Positions 28,672 to 37,440 are shown, counted from the first letter of the stretch. The stretch: 64,000 nt of DNA from Hymenobacter volaticus (GCF_022921055.1 NZ_CP095063.1:124001-188000); one strand, 5' to 3'. The notes: generated from the sequence alone by a model not told the origin. Numbers and translations are program-made.

Positions 28672-29271
28672 ATGAAAATAGGAACCATTGGCGCCGGCAA
28701 CATTGCTCAGGCAGTTGTTCGGCACGCGGCCAAAGCTGGCTTTGAGATTGTCATCAGCAGTAAATCAGGGCCGGCCGCCCTCACCGAGTTGGCAGCTACC
28801 CTAGGTCCGAGCGTGCGGGCGGGTACGGTAGCGGAAGCCGTGCAGGCCGACCTCGTGCTGCTGTCGGTCCCATGGGATGCCGTGGCAGAAATCCTGGGTC
28901 AGGTGCCAGCCTGGCGGGGCCAGATACTCATGGACACGACGAATGCAATTTCCTACCCCGATTTTCAGCCGTTGGACTTGGGCGAGAAAACGTCTACGGA
29001 AATCGTGGCTGAACTGGCACCTGGTGCGCGCGTGGTAAAGGGCTTTAATGCGCTGGGAGCAGCCATCCTAGCCCTAGACCCGAGCGAAGGAGCGGGTAAG
29101 CGGGTTATCTTCATTTCCGGCGACGACGCTTCGGCCAAAACGGAAGTGCTTCAGTTCTTGGCTTCCATGGGCTTTGCAGGCATCGACCTAGGTAGTTTGG
29201 CTACGGGCGGCCGCTTCCAGCAGTTTCCCGGCGTGTTGGCGGGAAATAACCTAGCCCAGTTTCCGGTGTAA
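28672..29271 (+). CDS. NADPH-dependent F420 reductase-like NAD(P)-binding protein
   Basis: 199 residues. Rossmann motif IGTIGAGNIAQA at the extreme N-terminus, then LVLLSVPWDAV, MDTTNAIS and VKGFNALGA, the order seen in NADP oxidoreductases related to F420-dependent reductase. Members of this group in organisms without F420 are of unknown substrate. It stands 67 bases after the acetyltransferase and may be in the same transcript. Confidence 0.85.
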   Translation: MKIGTIGAGNIAQAVVRHAAKAGFEIVISSKSGPAALTELAATLGPSVRAGTVAEAVQADLVLLSVPWDAVAEILGQVPAWRGQILMDTTNAISYPDFQPLDLGEKTSTEIVAELAPGARVVKGFNALGAAILALDPSEGAGKRVIFISGDDASAKTEVLQFLASMGFAGIDLGSLATGGRFQQFPGVLAGNNLAQFPV

Positions 29272-29334
29272 CGTGCGGTGGGTGCCTGCTTTTCCTTCCA
29301 TTCAGATTACTACTCACTTCATTCCGTTTAGCTT

Positions 29335-30306
29335 ATGCAAGCTCCTCCTTTTGCCACCGACCAACATCTCGACCCGCAGATTATCGAGTTTCTCAAAGCC
29401 CTGAACACTGGCGGCCCCGGCCTCGAAACCCTACCCGTGCCCGACGCCCGCCAGGTGCTGGTCGGCGCCCAAGCCTCAGCTAAAGTGGACCTCTCGGGCG
29501 TAGAAACCACGCAGCGCACCATTGAGCAGGACGGCTACACGGTGCCCCTGCACATTGTGCGCCCCACCGGCACCGCCGATACGGTGCTGCCCGTGTTCAT
29601 CTTCATCCACGGCGGCGGCTGGGTGCTCGGCGATTTCCCCACCCACCAGCGCATGGTGCGCGACCTAGTGGTGGAGTCGGGCTACGTGGCCGTGTTCGTG
29701 GACTACACGCCTAGCCCCGATGCGCAGTACCCGCAGGCCATCAACGAAATCTACGCCGCCACCAAGTGGGTAGCAGAAAATGGCGCTGAAATCAATGTGG
29801 ACGGTAAAAGCCTAGCCATCGTCGGGAACAGCGTAGGCGGCAACATGACGACCGTGACGTGCCTGCAAGCCAAGGAGAAAGGCGGCCCTCACATCAAGCT
29901 GCAAATTTTGATGTGGCCCGTGACCAGCGCGGCATTTAGCACCGAGTCGTTTGAGCTGTATGGCCAGGACCGGTTCCTCACCGCGCCGCTCATGAAGTGG
30001 ATGTGGAGCACCTACACCACCGACCCTGCGCAGCGGCAGGAAATCCACGCGTCGCCCCTCAACGCGACTTCTGAGCAGCTGGCAGGCCTACCCCCCGCCC
30101 TCATTCAGGTAGCCGAAAATGACATTCTGCGCGATGAGGGCGAAGCCTATGGCCGCAAGCTCAGCGAGGCCGGCGTGCCCGCCACCACCATCCGCTACAA
30201 CGGCATGATTCACGACTTCGGCCTGCTCAACGCTCTAGCCGACGTGCCCGCGGTCAAGTCGCTATTCGTGCATGCGGCGGCCGAACTCAAAAAATATCTC
30301 GGCTAG
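29335..30306 (+). CDS. Alpha/beta hydrolase, HSL-type esterase/lipase
   Basis: 323 residues. HGGGW at 92-96 forms the oxyanion hole of the hormone-sensitive lipase family, GNSVGGN has nucleophile Ser166, ENDILRDEG has the acid, and MIHDFGLL the catalytic histidine. No signal peptide, so cytoplasmic. It likely hydrolyses a short-chain or aromatic ester. It is followed by a strong terminator (30332-30377), so it ends a transcription unit. Confidence 0.9.
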   Translation: MQAPPFATDQHLDPQIIEFLKALNTGGPGLETLPVPDARQVLVGAQASAKVDLSGVETTQRTIEQDGYTVPLHIVRPTGTADTVLPVFIFIHGGGWVLGDFPTHQRMVRDLVVESGYVAVFVDYTPSPDAQYPQAINEIYAATKWVAENGAEINVDGKSLAIVGNSVGGNMTTVTCLQAKEKGGPHIKLQILMWPVTSAAFSTESFELYGQDRFLTAPLMKWMWSTYTTDPAQRQEIHASPLNATSEQLAGLPPALIQVAENDILRDEGEAYGRKLSEAGVPATTIRYNGMIHDFGLLNALADVPAVKSLFVHAAAELKKYLG

Positions 30307-30331
30307 GTCTGCCGCGTTGCTTGCGATTCTC

Positions 30332-30377
30332 ACAGCCCCTGCTTTTTGCCCGAGTTAGGGTGAAAGGCAGGGGCTGT
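30332..30377 (+). terminator. Intrinsic terminator after the esterase gene
   Basis: ACAGCCCCTGC at 30332-30342 pairs exactly with GCAGGGGCTGT at 30367-30377. It lies 25 bases after the esterase stop and before the cupin gene. Same stem core as at 5251-5282. Confidence 0.75.
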
Positions 30378-30446
30378 TGAGTAAGGGGTGACTACGCAGT
30401 GCGCCAGTTCGCGGCACTCTTTCTTACAATCCATCAGCTCCAACGC

Positions 30447-30908
30447 ATGAACCAGTCTTTCTGGCTTTTAGGCACCCTCACGCGCATTCTGGCCGACCAC
30501 GAAACCACTGAAGGCCGCTATGACCTCATTGAGGGCACTTTTCAGCCCGGGGTATCCACGCCGATGCACCGCCACACCACGTATTCCGAGCACTTGTTTA
30601 TGCTGGAAGGAGAGTTTACCGTGCATACCGAAACCGAGGTAATTGTGCTGAAACCAGGAGAAGACTTCTTCATTCCGCGGGGCACGGTGCACGCCGTAGT
30701 GAGTGGCCCGGCGCTAGCACGCGGGCTAGTGGTAGCCTCGCCTAGCGGCTTCGCCCGGCTCATCAAAGCGGCGGGCACCGCAGCCAACTCGGCTGGCCTA
30801 CCCCCCACCTCGCCGCCCGATATGGAGGTGTTTGCAAGGGCTTCGGCCGAAGTGGGCGATGAAGTAGTCGGGCCACCTCCATCAGCCGGTAACCCAACCA
30901 ACGAGTAG
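30447..30908 (+). CDS. Cupin domain protein
   Basis: 153 residues from ATG 30447 (MNQSFWLLGTLTRILADHE). Motif 1 is MHRHTTYSEHLFMLEGEF and motif 2 is PGEDFFIPRGTVHAV, giving the His/His/Glu/His metal site of cupins. Cytoplasmic, possibly a quercetin-dioxygenase-like or sugar-binding small cupin. The C-terminal 50 residues are Pro/Ala-rich and probably less ordered. Confidence 0.85.
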   Translation: MNQSFWLLGTLTRILADHETTEGRYDLIEGTFQPGVSTPMHRHTTYSEHLFMLEGEFTVHTETEVIVLKPGEDFFIPRGTVHAVVSGPALARGLVVASPSGFARLIKAAGTAANSAGLPPTSPPDMEVFARASAEVGDEVVGPPPSAGNPTNE

Positions 30909-31010
30909 TAGACCCAAAGCGGCCGACAGCGCCCCGGTGCTGCTCAACGAGTGGCTCCCTTCGCGAAAGGCACCACAGCTAAACAGCTATACCCTGCTCA
31001 ACTTTCTGCT

Positions 31011-31421
31011 ATGCAACACTTCTTAGACGTTTCGTACCGGCCGCAGGAGCACGTGCTAGTGGCCCGCTGGATACAACAGATGCGAACCGATACCGACTTC
31101 GAAGAGGGTTACCACTACCTGCTGCAAAAGGCCCGGCAGTACAACTGCCCCTTCTGGCTGCTCGATGTGCGGCGCTGCCCACCCAATTGCGCCCGGCAGG
31201 CCCGGTGGCTGCTGGAAGAGTTTTGCCCGCTCGTGGCCTCGGCCTTCAGTTCATCAGAACCCATTTACAGCGCGCACCTGGTTTTCCCGTCCCATTTAGT
31301 GCATTACACCGACATTGTGCTGCCCATCCTGGCGCATCCGGCTAACCGCTATTATCAGGCTGCGGCGTTTATCGATGAAGGGCCTACCATTTCCTGGCTG
31401 CACGGCCAGCAGCCTGCTTAG
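31011..31421 (+). CDS. Hypothetical protein, STAS-like in outline
   Basis: 136 residues from ATG 31011; an earlier GTG at 30951 is less likely. Alternating strands and helices with FWLLDVRRCPP in the middle resemble the SpoIIAA/STAS-like small proteins common in this group. A second protein with a similar pattern is at 53061-53477. No catalytic motif. Function unknown. Confidence 0.6.
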   Translation: MQHFLDVSYRPQEHVLVARWIQQMRTDTDFEEGYHYLLQKARQYNCPFWLLDVRRCPPNCARQARWLLEEFCPLVASAFSSSEPIYSAHLVFPSHLVHYTDIVLPILAHPANRYYQAAAFIDEGPTISWLHGQQPA

Positions 31422-31481
31422 TCGACTTGCTCTTTCTACTGGGGGTAGGCGCTACCACCTAGCGCGGGCCAAGTTTTGACC

Positions 31482-31549
31482 TTGACAATTATCAACGTGT
31501 TTTCTTGATAATTGTCAACGAAGGGGGCGGAGGAGTGAGGGGACCTTTG
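31482..31549 (+). promoter_or_regulatory. Paired inverted FNR-like boxes and -7 element of the SDR gene
   Basis: TTGACAATTATCAA (31482-31495) and TTGATAATTGTCAA (31505-31518) are exact reverse complements of each other with centres 23 bases apart. The proximal box is followed after 27 bases by TTTG (31546-31549) in GACCTTTG, the same spacing as elsewhere. The distal box would sit two helical turns upstream, which would suit binding of two dimers. Leader to the SDR ATG at 31642 is about 90 bases. Confidence 0.7.
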
Positions 31550-31641
31550 TCGTGTCGAAACAGCCCGGATAAGCAGGGCCGACACAACCTCAATCCGCAG
31601 CAGGTCAGCTAATATACTTGCTGCAACTACCCTCCTATTTT

Positions 31642-32388
31642 ATGAATCGCTTGACCGATAAAATCGCTTTTGTAACTGGTGGCAGCCGCGGCATTGGTGC
31701 CAGCATTGTGCGCCGTTTGGCTACGGAAGGGGCTGATGTGGCCTTCACTTACACTCACTCTGCACCGCAAGCCGAAGCCTTGGTGGCCGAGCTAGCTAGT
31801 ACAGGCCGCCGAGCGCTGGCTATTCGGGCCGACAGTGGCAATACGGCCGCCATTCGGGCGGCCGTGGCCGAAACGGTGGCACAGTTCGGGCGCATTGATG
31901 TGCTGGTGAACAATGCGGGCTTATTCATAACGGGGACCGTCGACGATGCCGCTGCCGACCTAGCCGCCTTCGACCGGCAACTGGCCGTCAACGTGGCGGG
32001 TGTGGCCGCCACCGTGCGGGCCGCCGTGCCCTTTATCGGAGAGGGTGGGCGCATCATCTCCATTGGGTCTACGGGTGGCAGTCGGGCCCCCTTTCCCGGC
32101 ATTGCCGACTACGTAGCTACCAAAGCTGCCGTGGCGGCCTACACCCGCGGCTGGGCTCGCGACCTAGGCTCCAAAGGCATCACCGTGAACGTAATACAGC
32201 CCGGCAACATCGACACGGACATGAATCCGGCCACAAGCGATTTTGCCCCAGCGCAAGCTGCCGGCACGGCGCTAGGCCGCTACGGGCGGGTCGAGGAAAT
32301 TGCCGCCACGGTAGCCTTCCTAGCCAGCGCCGAAGCCTCCTACATCACCGGGGCTACCATCAATGTGGATGGCGGGCAAAGCGCCTAG
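31642..32388 (+). CDS. SDR family oxidoreductase (3-oxoacyl-ACP reductase-like)
   Basis: 248 residues from ATG 31642 (MNRLTDKIAFVTGG). Coenzyme motif GGSRGIGASI, structural VNNAGLF, active site Ser in SIGST and YVATKAAVAAY for Tyr/Lys, and the terminal ATINVDGGQSA typical of FabG-like enzymes. A free-standing NAD(P)H reductase of unknown substrate; in this context a carbonyl or quinone detoxification role is possible. Preceded by the paired FNR-like boxes. Confidence 0.9.
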   Translation: MNRLTDKIAFVTGGSRGIGASIVRRLATEGADVAFTYTHSAPQAEALVAELASTGRRALAIRADSGNTAAIRAAVAETVAQFGRIDVLVNNAGLFITGTVDDAAADLAAFDRQLAVNVAGVAATVRAAVPFIGEGGRIISIGSTGGSRAPFPGIADYVATKAAVAAYTRGWARDLGSKGITVNVIQPGNIDTDMNPATSDFAPAQAAGTALGRYGRVEEIAATVAFLASAEASYITGATINVDGGQSA

Positions 32389-32436
32389 CCGGCTTGCACG
32401 TCCGGTCCCAAACCTTAGCTCCTAACTACGTTACGT

Positions 32437-33429
32437 ATGGACTCTATTTCATCAACCGCGCCCACCGGCTTCGTTTATATGCAAGCGCCCGGGCCACCTT
32501 CCGTCCTGGTATATGGCCAGGAAAAAGTCGGGGCGCCCGGGCCGGGTCAGGTACGGGTGCGCCAAGCGGCCATCGGCGTCAACTTCGTTGATACCTACTT
32601 CCGCAACGGCAGCTTCGGGGTTGCCTCCTTTCCCTTCGTGCCCGGCGTTGAGGCGGCGGGTACTATTGAGGCCGTCGGCCTGGGCGTAACCGGGTTCCGG
32701 GTAGGCGACCGGGTGGCGTACCATTTTGTGGTGGGAGCCTACGCCGAAGTTCGCCTGATGCCCACCAACGGCTTGGTGCACCTGCCAGATAAAATTACCT
32801 TGGCCGAGGCGGCGGCCGTGACCACCAAAGGACTGATGGCGTGGGCCTTGCTCCGGCGCATTTATCCGGTGCAGGCCGGTAGCGTGGTGCTGGTGCATGC
32901 CGCGGGCGGCGGCGTGGGCGGGTTGACGGCGCGCTGGGCCCGGGCGCTGGGGGCCACGGTTATCGGCACGGTAGGCACGGCCGCGAAGCTGGCTGTGGTG
33001 GAGCCTTACCTCGACTATGCCATTGCCACCGACCAAGAGGATTTTGCGGCGCGCGTGCTGGATATTACCAACGGGCAAGGCGTTGATGTCGTGTATGATG
33101 GGGTAGGGCAAGCGACGTTTGCCGCCTCCGTGCCCGTGGTAAAGCCCGGCGGCACCCTCGTGCTCTACGGCTCATCGTCGGGACGGCCTCAACCGATGGC
33201 ACCTGCCGTGCTCGCGCAGCGGCAACTCACTGTGGTGTCGCCCGTGCTGGGCACCTACCTACCCACTCAAGCCACGCTAGCGCAAGCTGCTGCAGAGGTG
33301 TACGCCGCTCTCCAACAAGGCTGGTTTGGGGAGCTGACAACGCAGACCTATCCCTTAGCCGAAGTCGCCCGAGCCCACGCCGACTTGGAAGCCCGGCGCA
33401 CTATGGGTTCGGTGTTACTGCTGCCTTAG
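32437..33429 (+). CDS. NADPH:quinone oxidoreductase, zinc-independent MDR family
   Basis: 330 residues, 48 bases after the SDR stop and probably in the same operon. GVNFVDTYFRNG and FVPGVEAAGTIEAVG are diagnostic for quinone oxidoreductase 1; VLVHAAGGGVGGL is the NADPH-binding AxxGxxG loop. Catalytic zinc ligands of alcohol dehydrogenases are absent. It reduces quinones, probably in one-electron or hydride transfer. A short terminator-like stem CTGCCT/AGGCAG (33421-33439) spans its stop. Confidence 0.92.
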   Translation: MDSISSTAPTGFVYMQAPGPPSVLVYGQEKVGAPGPGQVRVRQAAIGVNFVDTYFRNGSFGVASFPFVPGVEAAGTIEAVGLGVTGFRVGDRVAYHFVVGAYAEVRLMPTNGLVHLPDKITLAEAAAVTTKGLMAWALLRRIYPVQAGSVVLVHAAGGGVGGLTARWARALGATVIGTVGTAAKLAVVEPYLDYAIATDQEDFAARVLDITNGQGVDVVYDGVGQATFAASVPVVKPGGTLVLYGSSSGRPQPMAPAVLAQRQLTVVSPVLGTYLPTQATLAQAAAEVYAALQQGWFGELTTQTYPLAEVARAHADLEARRTMGSVLLLP

Positions 33430-33460
33430 CTACAGGCAGCAATTTTGTTTAGCGGTGTGC

Positions 33461-33477
33461 CCTAGGTGCCACCTAGG
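33461..33477. promoter_or_regulatory. 17-bp palindrome downstream of quinone oxidoreductase
   Basis: CCTAGGTG and CACCTAGG flank a single C. It lies between the end of the quinone oxidoreductase and the hairpin in front of the third Crp/Fnr gene. Possibly an operator; role unproven. Confidence 0.4.
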
Positions 33478-33503
33478 TAGGCTGCTATTTGATAAACACG
33501 GTC

Positions 33504-33566
33504 GGGGGCTAAGGTGGTACCAAGCAAAAAGTCTTTTCTTTTGCGGTTGGTACCACCTTAGCCCCC
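33504..33566. promoter_or_regulatory. 19-bp-arm inverted repeat abutting a start codon
   Basis: Perfect arms GGGGGCTAAGGTGGTACCA (33504-33522) and its complement (33548-33566), with a second inner stem GCAAAA/TTTTGC. The right arm ends four bases before the ATG (33571) of the third Crp/Fnr gene. In mRNA it would hide the initiation region. It could also be a terminator for the upstream operon or a regulator-binding site. Confidence 0.65.
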
Positions 33567-33570
33567 GTTC

Positions 33571-34140
33571 ATGTTTGCCGTTTTTGAGCAGTATTTGCAG
33601 AGTAAAGCGTCCTTTACCCCGGCAGAAATCGAGCACATAAAAGCGGCGAGTGTTGTACGCACGCTGCGCAAGCGACAGTACCTGCTCCAAGCCGGCGACG
33701 TGTGGCAGTCCAATGCCTTCGTGGCCAGCGGCTGTCTGCGCACCTACTCCATCGATGCCAAAGGCCTGGAGCACATCATCGGGTTTGCCGTGGAAAACTG
33801 GTGGGCCACCGACCAGGAAAGCCTGCTTTCCGGCCAGCCGTCGCGCTACAACATCGAAGCCACCGAGGATACGACGGTGGTAATGCTTAAAAACGACGAC
33901 TTTGAGCGGTTGCGCCGCGAAGTACCGGCCTTCGACAAGGTAGTTAATACCCTAGTGCTCCGCACTTTTATGGCGGCGCAAAGTCGGGTGCACTCGGCTA
34001 TCAGCTATTCGGCCGAGGAGAAGTACCGCGAGTTCCTGCAGAAGTATCCGGGCTTGGTTCAGCGCATTCCGCAGCACATGGTGGCCTCTTACCTAGGCCT
34101 CACGGCCGAAACGCTCAGCCGCATCCGCCGCCAACTGTAG
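33571..34140 (+). CDS. Crp/Fnr-family transcriptional regulator (third copy)
   Basis: 189 residues. Sensor fold (LLQAGDVWQSNAFVASG) and HTH with YLGLTAETLSRIRRQ, very close to the recognition region of E. coli FNR (YLGLTVETISRLLGR). No FNR iron-sulfur cysteines. Its ATG is next to a strong hairpin (33504-33566). It is diverged from the tandem pair at 26003-27266 and shares the same predicted DNA specificity. Confidence 0.92.
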   Translation: MFAVFEQYLQSKASFTPAEIEHIKAASVVRTLRKRQYLLQAGDVWQSNAFVASGCLRTYSIDAKGLEHIIGFAVENWWATDQESLLSGQPSRYNIEATEDTTVVMLKNDDFERLRREVPAFDKVVNTLVLRTFMAAQSRVHSAISYSAEEKYREFLQKYPGLVQRIPQHMVASYLGLTAETLSRIRRQL

Positions 34141-34284
34141 GTACTACCCCCTAGGGTGCCGTTGGGGCACCTCGACAGGGGCACTTTGGTAACTACCACC
34201 GCAAAAGTCGTTTCCCGGCGGGGCAACCCGGATTGTTAGGTGAAGACGCTGGCAGCGCTCAGGCTACTTGAGGAGTAGCTTTTC

Positions 34285-34329
34285 TTGATAAAAGTCAATG
34301 ACCAGGAGGTAATAGCTCCGGCACCTTTG
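34285..34329 (+). promoter_or_regulatory. FNR-like box and -7 element of the UBP zinc finger gene
   Basis: TTGATAAAAGTCAA at 34285-34298, 27 bases, then TTTG (34326-34329) in CACCTTTG. Leader to the ATG at 34389 is about 55 bases. Same arrangement as four other promoters in the window. Confidence 0.7.
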
Positions 34330-34388
34330 TCCGGTGCTTGGTAGCTCCTACCTGGGCCTTTCGCCACCTCACTTTTTACGCTTTTGCT

Positions 34389-34661
34389 ATGGCTGCTCTT
34401 TGTTCCCACCTCTCGGCGCTCGACCCGGCGCATTTGAAAACCGCCCCGCAGCACGTCTGCCCCGAATGCGTAGCTCTAGGCGACACTTGGGTGCACTTGC
34501 GCGTGTGCCAAGAGTGCGGCCACGTAGGGTGCTGCGACCAGTCCAAAAACACGCACGCTACCAAGCACTTTCATGCCACACAGCACCCGGTGGTGTCATC
34601 GGCTGAGCGTGGCGAGCGTTGGGTGTATTGCTACCCCGACCAGGAATTTGCAGAATATTAG
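34389..34661 (+). CDS. UBP-type zinc finger protein
   Basis: 90 residues from ATG 34389. Cysteines and histidines follow the ZnF-UBP pattern: CSHL, CPECVALGDTWVHLRVCQECGHVGCCDQ, then HATKHFHATQHPVV and WVYCYPD. Small bacterial UBP fingers are often encoded beside FAD-dependent oxidoreductases of the thioredoxin reductase family, as here with the decayed gene at 34688-35688. Function unknown. Driven by an FNR-like promoter. Confidence 0.9.
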   Translation: MAALCSHLSALDPAHLKTAPQHVCPECVALGDTWVHLRVCQECGHVGCCDQSKNTHATKHFHATQHPVVSSAERGERWVYCYPDQEFAEY

Positions 34662-34687
34662 GCTAGCAGTCAGTCGTTTCCGTTCGC

Positions 34688-35688
34688 ATGGCCCAGCTAT
34701 TGCCCGCCGATCCTAGTGCCCTCGACCGCATCACCGTATTTCGGGGCGGGGCCGGCCGGGTTGGCTGCGGGCGGGGCCGTCGCCTCGGAGGGCTTGAAAA
34801 CGTTGCTTATTGAACGGCAAACGCCGGGCGAGCAGTTCGGGGCCTCGTCGTGCATCGAAAATTATCTAGGCTTTCCCACTGATCTGATTGCCAGTGAACT
34901 AGCGCACCGCACCTGGACGCAAGTCACGCGCCTCGGAGCCGAGTCTATGGCGCCGCAGGAGGTGGTGAACCTGCACGTACAAAACAGCTACAAAGTGTTG
35001 ACTTTGCGCGACCAATCAATTATTCGCACCAAAGCTGTGGTTTTGACCACCGGGGTTAGTTACCGCACACTCGACGCGTCGGGCCTCGAGCGTCTGAGCG
35101 GGGCCCGACGCGTCGAGGCGCGTAGCTGCAGCAACTGCCTGGTATAAATCATTGGCGGGGGCGCCTCGGCGGGGAGGGCCGCCATGTTTCTCCCCACTTA
35201 TGCCTCGCAGGTGTTCATCGTTATTCGGGGCGAGCACCTAGCCGCCAGTATTTCGGCCTACCTCATCACGCAAATCGAGCAGACGCCAAACGCCCCGCAC
35301 TCAGCTGCGCGAAGTCTGCGGCGGCCAGTCGCTCGAAGCTGTGATAGTGCAGCGCGATGGGCAGGAACCGGAGAAGCTGCCGGCGCGGGTCGTTTTCATT
35401 TTCTTTGGCGCCAAGCCCAGCACCAAATGATTTATGAGCTAGCCTTCTGCGACGCCAAGGACCACTTGCTCACCGGCCGCGACCTGGTGGCCGACCCTCG
35501 CTACACCGCTTCCTGAAAACTCCCGCGTGAGCATTATATACTCGAAACTTGCGTGCCAGTTCTATTAGCCACCGACGACGGCCACGCGTGTGGCCTCGGC
35601 CGTGGGCGAGGGCAGCATGGTCATCAAGTTCGTGCACCAATACTTAGCCGAGTACAGGTTGCTGAGGGCGCCTGCTCGACGTCCTTAG
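34688..35688 (+). pseudogene. Decayed FAD-dependent oxidoreductase (thioredoxin reductase-like)
   Basis: Several frames together give recognisable pieces: GAGPAGLAA and ASEGLKTLLIERQTPGEQ (FAD-binding), CIENYLGFP, VVLTTGVSYRTLDASGLERL, MFLPTYASQVFIVIRGEHL, IFFGAKPS-like remnants, LLTGRDLVADPRYTAS, and a final MVIKFVHQYLAE. At least three frame changes and internal losses (start region, around 35140, 35300-35400, 35515-35600). Substitutions in conserved positions (for example GEQFGASS) show real decay rather than sequencing error. The intact ancestor would have followed the UBP gene in one operon. Confidence 0.85.
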
Positions 35689-35703
35689 CAACTTTTTGGT
35701 CAC

Positions 35704-36108
35704 TTAGCCGGGCGTGCTTTCCAGCAGTTCCTTGAGCTTACCCATTTCCTGCTCAATCAACTCCACGGCTTTATAAAACGGCTCATCGGGCATGGCGGCG
35801 GGCTTGGTGAAGGTCATCATAAAGTGGGCGCCTTCGCTGCCAGCTACCACCCGGCATGGCACCAGCCAGTTGCCTTCCACGGGGTCGTTGAACTCCTGGT
35901 CCAGAATGCCGAATTCTTTGTTGGACAGCATTTTTACGTGCTGCATGCCCCGCGGGCCTTCCATGTTCCAATACCCGTTTTCGCCTGGCGTAGCGCTGAA
36001 CACGTTGTGAATGGCCCACTGCGGCCAGTTGGCCAGGTCGTTGAGAAACTCCCACACCCGCTCGGGGCTCGCCTGGATATTGATGGTTTTGGTGACGCTA
36101 CTGGCCAT
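35704..36108 (-). CDS. SRPBCC family protein (polyketide cyclase/START-like)
   Basis: 134 residues. Begins MASSVTKTINIQASPERVWEFLNDLANWPQW, the standard opening of SRPBCC ligand-binding proteins, with a following VFSATPGENGYW and a C-terminal amphipathic helix. It probably binds a small hydrophobic ligand. Convergent with the pseudogene on the plus strand; no clear operon partner. Confidence 0.85.
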   Translation of the reverse strand: MASSVTKTINIQASPERVWEFLNDLANWPQWAIHNVFSATPGENGYWNMEGPRGMQHVKMLSNKEFGILDQEFNDPVEGNWLVPCRVVAGSEGAHFMMTFTKPAAMPDEPFYKAVELIEQEMGKLKELLESTPG

Positions 36109-36330
36109 AAAAAGAAGTGGTTGCGATTGCTTGCTCAGAGCAGCATGACTAAGTGAAAAGTAAAGATGTTATTGGTTAAGCCAGTGCTCAGTGTGTAATT
36201 AGGCGACGACTTGTTACTGTGCCAACCCGCTTGGCAACGCCACTACCTCCAAAGACGGCCCCACGTCTGGCTCCTGCTCGAAGGCTAGCCTCGGAGCAGT
36301 AGGCCACTTTTTCATAGCAGGCCTTATGTG

Positions 36331-37356
36331 TCAGCCCCGGAGTAAGGGGGCGACGCGCGTGCCCAGCAGCTCAATAGCGCGCAGCAGCTTTGCATGCGGT
36401 AGGGTGGCAACGTCCAACTGAAAAGTTACCCGCGAAATGCCGCCGAGGGCCTCGCCATGCCGAATAATCTTGGCGGCCACTTCTTCGGGATTGCCCACCA
36501 GTAGCGCCCCTAGCGGCCCGACTTGCGCGTTGAACTGGCTCCGTGTCACGGGTGGGCCGCCTCGTTCCCGCGACCGGTTGGTGAACGTGCGGGCGTAGCC
36601 CGGGTAAAAATCCTCTACCGCTTCCTCGGTCGTGTCGGCCACGTAGCCCAACGAGTGCAACCCCACTTGGAGCTGCTCAGGCGCGTGTCCGGCCCGCTGA
36701 CCTGCCTGCCGGTAGAGGTCCACTAACGGCCGAAAGTGGTGCGTATCGCCGCCAATAACGGCCACCATCAGGGGCAAGCCCAGTGTGCCAGCCCGCACAA
36801 ACGACTGCGGCGTGCCCCCTACCCCCAACCAAATGGGCAGTACTGGCTGCATGGGCCGGGGGTAAATGCCCTGGCCGCGTAGCGCCGGTCGGAATTTACC
36901 TTTCCAGTGCAATTGCTCGGTGCCCCGAATAGCAAGCAGCAAGTCCAGCTTTTCCTTGAACAGCGCGTCGTAGTCATCGAGGTCGAACCCGAACAACGGA
37001 AACGCTTCAATAGACGAGCCGCGCCCCACCACCATTTCGGCCCGGCCCTGCGAAATCAAGTCGAGGGTGGCAAATTCCTGAAACACGCGTACCGGGTCGG
37101 CCGCACTAAGCACCGTTACGGCACTAGTCAGGCGAATACGCTGGGTGCGGGCCGCTGCGGCTGCCAAAATAACAGCCGGGGCAGAATCTAAAAATTCCGC
37201 TTTGTGGTGCTCACCGATGCCGAACACATCTAGCCCTACCTGGTCGGCCAGCGCGATGCGCTCGAGCAGTTGCTCCATGGCCTCCGCGCCGCTGGGCGTG
37301 CGGCCCGTACCGTTGTCTAGTAGTGCCGCGGCGAAGCTGTCAATTCCAATTTGCAT
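36331..37356 (-). CDS. LLM class flavin-dependent oxidoreductase
   Basis: 341 residues. Typical luciferase-like monooxygenase features: GIGEHHKAEFLDSAPAVILAAAAART (residues near 45-70), LTSAVTVLSAADPVRVFQEFATLDLIS, GRAEMVVGRGS and PIWLGVGGTPQS. It binds FMN or F420 and oxidises a small substrate. Its promoter has an FNR-like box at 37472-37485 with a -7 element at 37441-37448. This is the last gene of the redox island. Confidence 0.92.
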   Translation of the reverse strand: MQIGIDSFAAALLDNGTGRTPSGAEAMEQLLERIALADQVGLDVFGIGEHHKAEFLDSAPAVILAAAAARTQRIRLTSAVTVLSAADPVRVFQEFATLDLISQGRAEMVVGRGSSIEAFPLFGFDLDDYDALFKEKLDLLLAIRGTEQLHWKGKFRPALRGQGIYPRPMQPVLPIWLGVGGTPQSFVRAGTLGLPLMVAVIGGDTHHFRPLVDLYRQAGQRAGHAPEQLQVGLHSLGYVADTTEEAVEDFYPGYARTFTNRSRERGGPPVTRSQFNAQVGPLGALLVGNPEEVAAKIIRHGEALGGISRVTFQLDVATLPHAKLLRAIELLGTRVAPLLRG

Positions 37357-37440
37357 AAAACCCTTGCCTTAGTATGAAGTACCCATCGTTGCAAACCGTT
37401 TCCGATTAGCACGCACCGCCCATCTGCTAAGGCGACTTCG

